Origin: Methylorubrum rhodesianum
GTDB lineage: Bacteria; Pseudomonadota; Alphaproteobacteria; Rhizobiales; Beijerinckiaceae
Reading direction: 5' to 3'
Assembly (NCBI RefSeq): GCF_014199985.1
Contig: NZ_JACHOS010000009.1
Location: forward strand, 62,001-126,000
DNA length: 64,000 nt
Below, piece by piece: positions 56,969 through 64,000 of this stretch. Numbering within the stretch: the first letter of the stretch is position 1; every line of letters starts with the position of its first letter. A program made the translations under genes and the position numbers. Under the pieces are notes generated by a model. That model saw only the letters and a list, made by a program, of their open reading frames with translations. It had not been told where the DNA came from and made no database searches.

Positions 56969-57073
56969 AGCGCATTCCGACGAAGCGGCTGCCGATTCGT
57001 CGAAAGAGTGCACGTCAGAACAATGACCGAGAGCCGTATCCGGCCTAACGGAATCAGACCGGATACGGCTCTA
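56966..57073. repeat. 108-bp inverted-repeat element
   Basis: The ends TAGAGC (56966-56971) and GCTCTA (57068-57073) are complementary. Inside are CGACGAA/TTCGTCG (56979-57003 region) and a perfect 13-bp stem GAGCCGTATCCGG (57031-57043) with CCGGATACGGCTC (57059-57071). The wording, for example CATTCCGACGAAGCGG, resembles a dispersed intergenic repeat of Rhizobiales/Methylobacterium. The 13-bp stem could also terminate transcription of the peptide gene. Confidence 0.65.
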
Positions 57074-57249
57074 GGACATCCCGCCACGCTCAGGCTGACG
57101 CATGAGATGGCGGGCGCAACGGCAGCCCGCCCGGAGCGGCGGCCGAAGACCCGATCCGCATCACCCTTCGGGATGGCGGATCCGGGCCTTGCTCAGGCAC
57201 TGCGAAACCGGGTCAGGACGGTCTCCGCTTCGATCAGGCGGCTCTCGTC

Positions 57250-57981
57250 TCAGTTGGTCTTCGGGTCGATGACCGTGAAGGCGAGCGTCGCACCGTAGCT
57301 ATCCGCATCGGCGAGGGCCGGGGTCTGCGAGGGGGTGACGCGGTGGCTGACACCGAGCACCTGCGGGCCGGCGCGGCGCAGCGGCACCACCGCCACGCCC
57401 GAGCCGTCCGTCGTCGCACGGGCCTGATCCGCCTCGCTCTTGAAGCTCACCCCGTCGGTGGCGACCACGCTGGCACCGTCGAGCGGACGGCCCTCGAACA
57501 GCACCCGCACCCGGATCTGGCCCGAGGCCGAGGTCGGCGCCTCCAGCGGAACGATCTCCAGCGTCTGGCCGACCACTGTCCCCCACGGCGCCGCCGGGCC
57601 GGACACCGCCTTGGCGAACTTCACCGACCACAGGCTCTTGTCGGCCTGCGGCAGCATCCGCTTGCTGGCATTGCGGTAGCTGCCGTCGGGCAGGCGCACC
57701 CAGTAGCCGTTGTCGTAAGCAGCCGCGAACAGCGCGTCGCCGCGATGGGCGGCGCTCAGGGTCGGGGCCGGGCCGGCCTCCAGCCTGGCCTTCAGCGCCA
57801 CCGCGCCGGCGGGCTCGTAGGCGCTCAGGCTCATCAGCTTGCCCGCGCTCGGCAGTTCCGGCTCGTGGGGATGCCCGTAGAGCACCTGCACGCCGCTGCC
57901 GGTCGGGTCGAGCCAGAGGTCGTGGGCGGCGGCCGGGGCGGTGAGCGCGAGAAGGGCGGCGAGGAGGGCGGTCGGTTTCAT
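57250..57981 (-). CDS. DUF4198 periplasmic protein (possible metal-uptake accessory)
   Basis: The 243-aa protein has a signal peptide (MKPTALLAALLALTAPAAAH). The DUF4198 family follows: HDLWLDPTGSGVQVLYGHP at the mature N-terminus, a His-containing start that could bind metal, and GQIRVRVLFEGRPLDGASVV and GVAVVPLRRAGPQVLGVSHR in the Ig-like C-terminal part. Some relatives (NikK-like) act in nickel or cobalt uptake. The start at 57981 places the signal peptide at the N-terminus; the longer in-frame reading upstream has no second signal. Confidence 0.8.
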   Translation of the reverse strand: MKPTALLAALLALTAPAAAHDLWLDPTGSGVQVLYGHPHEPELPSAGKLMSLSAYEPAGAVALKARLEAGPAPTLSAAHRGDALFAAAYDNGYWVRLPDGSYRNASKRMLPQADKSLWSVKFAKAVSGPAAPWGTVVGQTLEIVPLEAPTSASGQIRVRVLFEGRPLDGASVVATDGVSFKSEADQARATTDGSGVAVVPLRRAGPQVLGVSHRVTPSQTPALADADSYGATLAFTVIDPKTN

Positions 57982-58480
57982 CGGGGCGGTGCTCCTGTTG
58001 CAAAGCCGTAGGTGAGCCCGGTCGCGCGGTCGCGCGATCTCCGCGGCGCGGACCACGACGGTGGTGTCCGGCAGGGCCGGGATCGGAGAAGACAAAGCGG
58101 CCTTCAGGCCCGCGGCCGGGCTGGGGATCGTGGCCCCGCATTTCACCGGTGCGGGCGGCGCCGTGGCTTGCGACGCGTTCCCCACCACGGCCGGATCGCG
58201 CGCGAGACTGGCAAGCCTTGTCGCGTCGAGCGTGCCGGCCGATGCGAGCAGGTGTGTCAGGAGCGGCGACATCGGGCAACCCGGGCTCAAGGCATCCGAG
58301 CGGGACCAGACTTCAAATCGTGAGTATGCACAAGCCTGAATTTTTTCATACGTACGCGTCGCCGACGCGCGATCCGTCCCGTCATTGGCCGCCCCGATGC
58401 CGAGGCCGCCCCTGTTTCGAGCGCCGACGCGGGGGATCGGTCCGCCGGGCCGTCCGGACCGAACCTTGTCCCGCGTCGCC
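57982..58480. other. Region between DUF4198 and the HWE kinase gene
   Basis: About 500 bases. On the minus strand a frame containing MSPLLTHLLASAGTLDATRL runs into the DUF4198 gene without a stop, but it has no recognised domain and no good ribosome site. I do not call it a gene. Confidence 0.4.
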
Positions 58481-61400
58481 TCAGGCGGCGGCCTCGCCGC
58501 GCGGTTCCTGCATCGAGGCAAGCGGCGCTTCGAGGCGGCAGACGAGGCCGGTCGGCGCGTAGGTGAGCTTGACCTCTCCACCGACCTCGGCGGCGAAGCT
58601 GCGCTCGATCAGGCGCGAGCCGAAGCCGCGGCGCGAGGGCTGCGTCAGGATCGGCGGACCGCCCTGCTCGGTCCATGTCAGGCAGAAGCGGGGCACTTCT
58701 CCCTCGTGCACCACGTGCCAGCGCAGATCGACGGATCCCGCCTCGTTGGAAAGTGCGCCGTACTTGACTGCGTTGGTGGCCAATTCGTGCAGCGACAGGG
58801 CGAGCGAGAGCCCGGCCTTGGCGCCGAGCAGCACGCCCGGCCCGCTCGCGCGGATGCGTGCCGTCGCGGCACCGCGATGGACGGCCAGGGCGCCTTCGAC
58901 GACCTCGATGATGGGGGCCTCGGTCCAGCTCGACCGGGTGAGGATGTCGTGCGCGCGGCCGAGCGAGATCAGGCGCGCGGCGAAGGCTTCACGGGCCGCG
59001 TCCGGATCCGGAGCGTTGCGGAAGGTCTGGCTGGCGATCGCCTGGACGAGGGCGAGCGTGTTCTTGACCCGGTGCTGCAACTCGCCGGTGAGCAGGCGCT
59101 GGTGCTCCTCGGCCCGCTTGCGCTCGCTGATGTCGAGCATCGCACCGATCATCCGCACGGCCGATCCGTGCCCGTCGCGGATGACGTAGCCCCGATCGAG
59201 GATGTCGGCGTAGCTGCCGTCCGCGCGCAGGAAACGGTACTCGTCGCTCCAGGCGGTGCCGGTCCCGTCGATGACGGCGTGAATGGAGGCGTCGATCCGC
59301 GCCCGGTCGTCGGGATGGATGTGGGCGATCCACCAGTCGCCGGTCGGATCGACCGCATCCGACGCATAGCCGTAGGCGACCGTGAGCGCCTCGTTCCAGA
59401 GGACGTGGTTGGTGGCGAGGTTCCAGTCCCAGATCGCGTCATTGGTGGCGCGGGCCGCAAGGCGGTAACGCTCCTCGGTCTCGCGCAGAGCCTGCTCGGC
59501 CCGCCGGCTCTGCGTGACGTCGCGCACGGTACCGATGAAGCGCACGGCGCGGCCCTCGGCGACGAAGACCTGTCCCTTGGCAGCGACCCAGCGCTCGACG
59601 CCGTCCTCCAGCCCAACGGTCCGGTAGGCGATGTCGTAGCTGCCGCTGCCGACCGGGTCGAGCGCGGCCTTGACCGCCGCATCGACCCAGTCCCGGTCGT
59701 CCGGATGCAGGCCCGCCAGGAAGACGTCGTAGCTGACGGGCGCCTCAGGATTCAGGCCGAACAGGGCGCGGGTGCGCACGTCCCATTCCAGCCTCTCCGT
59801 GACGAGGTCGTAGTCGAAGATGCCGGTGCCGGTGGCCTCGACGGCGAGGTACAACTGCTCCCGCGCCTTGCGCAGATCTTCCTCGGCCTGGCGCCGGTCG
59901 TGGATCTCGCTGTTGCTGCCGAGCCAGCCGACCACCGCGCCGCTCGCATCCTTCAGCGGCTCGGCCCGGATCAGGAACCAGCGATAGGTTCCGTCCCGAC
60001 GCCGCAGGCGTGCCTCCGTGTCGTAGACGATCTCGCGGGTGCGGGCCGTGTCCCAGGCCAGGAGCAGGCCGTCGAGGTCGTCCGGGTGAATGGCCTCGCC
60101 CCAACCGAGTGGGAGCGCCTGTTCCGGCGTCTGGCCGGTATAGGCGTACCAGCGGTCGTTCAGGTAGCTGAGGCTGCCGTCCGGGTTGCCGAACCAGATG
60201 ATGGCCGGGGCCAGTTCGGTGAGCGCCTCGAAACGCTCCTCGGCCACCTTGCGCTCGTGGATGTCGAGGGTGGTGCCGATCCAGCTCCTGAGGTCGCCCG
60301 CCTCGTCGCGCACGGGCCGCGCCCGCGACAGGAACCAGCGATACTGCCCGTCGGCCCGGCGGAGGGGGAATTCGACCTCGTAGGCGCCCTGGCTCCGCGC
60401 CGCCGCGAGCCACGCGTCGCGAACGCGCGCACGATGGTCGGGGTGGATCACGCCCATCCAGCTCGCCTCGCCGGTCTCGCCGGGGGGCAGCCCCGTGTAA
60501 TGGTACCAGTAGGCGTTGCAGTAGGTGATGTTGCCGGCCTCGTCGCCGAACCACACCACCTGCGGGCTGACCTCGACCAGCGAGTGGTAGCGCATCTCGC
60601 TCTCCCGCAGCGCCGCCTCCGAGGCACGCGCCCCGGTGCGGTCACGCAGGATCTTGAGGTAGCCGATGAGGGCGCCGCCCTCGGAGGTCAGCGGCATCAT
60701 CTCGCCCGAGGCCCAGAAGCGGGTCCCATCCCGGCGGATGTGCCAGCGCTCGTTCGGGGCGCTGCCGTTCTCCCGGGCCAGACGCATCTCGACCTCGGGC
60801 CGGCCTTCCGCCCGATCCTCCGGGGTGAAGAACGCATCGATGGCCCGACCCAGCATCTCGGCCTCGGTCCAGCCGAGGATGCGCTCGGCACCCGCGTTCC
60901 AGCGGGCGACGCGGCCCTCGGCATCGGTCGCCACGATCGCGTAATCGAGGGCGCTGTCGAGGATGCGCTCGTGCAGCAGGCGCTGCTCCGCCTGCTCCCG
61001 CAGCGAGCGGCGCAGCTCCATCTGCGCCATGGCTTGGCGGGCGAGCCGCATCAGGCCGCGGCGCTGCCGCTCCGACAGCTCGCGCGGCCGGGTGTCGAGG
61101 ACGCAGACGGTACCGATCGGCTGGCCCTCGGCGGTCTTCAGCAGGGCGCCGGCATAGAAGCGCAGACCGGGCTCGCCGCTGACGAGGGGATTGCCGGCGA
61201 ACCGCGGGTCGCGCGCCGCGTCCGGCACGTAGAGGAAGTCGTTGTGCAGGATGGCCTGCCGGCAGAAGGAGGTCTCGAGCGGCGTCTCGCGCACGCCGAG
61301 GCCGACCTCCGCCTTGAAGAATTGCCGCCCCTCGCCGACGAGGCTGACCAACGCGATGGGCGCCTCGCACAGCTCGGCGGCAGCCTCCGCGATCTCGTCG

Positions 61401-61492
61401 AAATCCTGTTCGCGCGGCGTGTCGAGCAACCGGTAGCGGTCCAAGGCGCGAAGGCGCGCAGCCTCTCGCTCGCTCGTCGTGGCGGGGTTCAT
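58481..61492 (-). CDS. GAF and multi-PAS sensor histidine kinase of the HWE family
   Basis: The 1003-aa soluble sensor begins with a GAF domain (about residues 25-165, with DFDEIAEAAAELCEAPIALV and ETSFCRQAILHNDFLYVPD). Five PAS/PAC units follow, recognisable by repeats such as IGYLKILRDRTGARAS, WIGTTLDIHERKVAEERF, WLGSNSEIHDRRQAEEDL, FIGTVRDVTQSRRAEQAL and MIGAMLDISERKRAEEHQ. The C-terminal HWE kinase has the phospho-acceptor His in LTGELQHRVKNTLALVQAIA and the ATP-site N-box LSLHELATNAVKYGALS. There are no transmembrane segments, so it senses internal signals. Its cognate regulator is not adjacent; the kinase gene across the gap is divergent. Confidence 0.92.
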   Translation of the reverse strand: MNPATTSEREAARLRALDRYRLLDTPREQDFDEIAEAAAELCEAPIALVSLVGEGRQFFKAEVGLGVRETPLETSFCRQAILHNDFLYVPDAARDPRFAGNPLVSGEPGLRFYAGALLKTAEGQPIGTVCVLDTRPRELSERQRRGLMRLARQAMAQMELRRSLREQAEQRLLHERILDSALDYAIVATDAEGRVARWNAGAERILGWTEAEMLGRAIDAFFTPEDRAEGRPEVEMRLARENGSAPNERWHIRRDGTRFWASGEMMPLTSEGGALIGYLKILRDRTGARASEAALRESEMRYHSLVEVSPQVVWFGDEAGNITYCNAYWYHYTGLPPGETGEASWMGVIHPDHRARVRDAWLAAARSQGAYEVEFPLRRADGQYRWFLSRARPVRDEAGDLRSWIGTTLDIHERKVAEERFEALTELAPAIIWFGNPDGSLSYLNDRWYAYTGQTPEQALPLGWGEAIHPDDLDGLLLAWDTARTREIVYDTEARLRRRDGTYRWFLIRAEPLKDASGAVVGWLGSNSEIHDRRQAEEDLRKAREQLYLAVEATGTGIFDYDLVTERLEWDVRTRALFGLNPEAPVSYDVFLAGLHPDDRDWVDAAVKAALDPVGSGSYDIAYRTVGLEDGVERWVAAKGQVFVAEGRAVRFIGTVRDVTQSRRAEQALRETEERYRLAARATNDAIWDWNLATNHVLWNEALTVAYGYASDAVDPTGDWWIAHIHPDDRARIDASIHAVIDGTGTAWSDEYRFLRADGSYADILDRGYVIRDGHGSAVRMIGAMLDISERKRAEEHQRLLTGELQHRVKNTLALVQAIASQTFRNAPDPDAAREAFAARLISLGRAHDILTRSSWTEAPIIEVVEGALAVHRGAATARIRASGPGVLLGAKAGLSLALSLHELATNAVKYGALSNEAGSVDLRWHVVHEGEVPRFCLTWTEQGGPPILTQPSRRGFGSRLIERSFAAEVGGEVKLTYAPTGLVCRLEAPLASMQEPRGEAAA

Positions 61493-61889
61493 CGTTCAGA
61501 CAGGCTTGGGGCTACCGGATTGTTCCACCATGCGGGACCGGCTCAGGCGAAAGTGAGGCCGATCTGTGGGCGATGACAGCGCGTCGAGCGACGAAGGGTG
61601 CCGGATGCATCCACCGCACCGTCACAACTGTCTTGCGGCATCGAGTGGCAACCGGCGGCCGACCAGACCGGTTACAATCCAGGACATGCTGAAATGGCGC
61701 AGGCCGAGAGGCGCGCCCGCGATGAATCGATAGGTTACCCAACCACCATGCTTGGCCGCCCCCCTGGAAACGTGCAGTGCCCGACGGGCGCGGTTCGACC
61801 GGCTGTGACCGGCCGTCCGACCATCGCCGAGTGCGAGGCGGTGGACAGGCCGGCGCGCGGGGACTTTCGGGGCCCGGGCTTCGCGCATC
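61493..61889. other. Divergent promoter region between two sensor kinase genes
   Basis: About 400 bases between oppositely transcribed kinase genes. Promoters for both should be here, but I see no clear hexamers or operators. Confidence 0.45.

Positions 61890-64000
<2,111 letters not shown>

Overview
The window reads as chromosome of a high-GC alphaproteobacterium, most likely Methylobacterium/Methylorubrum or a close relative. Supporting points are a NuoA-G operon whose NuoE carries a long C-terminal extension, a CarB with an internal insertion, a B12-dependent class II ribonucleotide reductase, a pseudoazurin, and the alphaproteobacterial aroQ-accB-accC-aat ... DUF2155 ... NDUFA12 neighbourhood. 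The species is inferred from recognised protein families, not from a search.

Layout. 1-6333: nuoA-G of complex I on the minus strand, with nuoG cut by the window edge. 6868-6944: tRNA-Asp(GTC) with its own promoter. 7139-16526: a CAP-domain lipoprotein, pseudoazurin, carB, greA, a small secreted protein, an ELM1-family protein, trxB and a LysR regulator. 16642-19736: aroQ, accB, accC and aat. 19734-23480: an inverted-repeat element between convergent genes, a divergent TetR/DUF4188 pair, then DUF2155, a royal-jelly/yellow-type beta-propeller and an NDUFA12-like gene on the minus strand. 24002-27733: the B12-dependent RNR gene, preceded by a candidate NrdR box.

27734 to about 38530 is a defence-rich genomic island with visibly lower GC in parts. 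It holds a compact five-gene type III CBASS operon (TRIP13-like AAA ATPase, second HORMA-like protein, HORMA protein, CD-NTase, DUF6602/PD-(D/E)XK-like nuclease), an AT-rich ApeA-like HEPN gene, a GIY-YIG protein, a Kiwa pair (kwaA-kwaB) and two coupled metallophosphoesterases. No integrase or complete transposase is seen in it. Its right edge runs into an apparently chimeric gene. The 3' part of that gene looks like the C-terminus of the cellulase BcsZ, and it is followed by a TPR protein and BcsN, so the island seems to have replaced the upstream half of a cellulose locus.

41758-47351 holds accessory genes: a hydrolase, a methyltransferase, an IS3-type remnant, an FAD monooxygenase, a Gly-rich secreted protein and a phospholipase A2-like secreted protein. 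48220-56386 is a low-oxygen/acetate cluster: a decayed pta-like remnant, ackA with a one-base frameshift, a DUF3141 PhaC-like hydrolase, fabI, an orphan ATP-synthase epsilon homologue, and cydAB (cyanide-insensitive-type quinol oxidase) preceded by a near-perfect FNR/FixK anaerobox. 56735-56968 encodes a small six-cysteine secreted peptide, followed at once by a discrete inverted-repeat element. The window ends with a DUF4198 protein, a GAF/multi-PAS HWE histidine kinase and, divergently, a PAS-containing hybrid kinase cut by the window edge.
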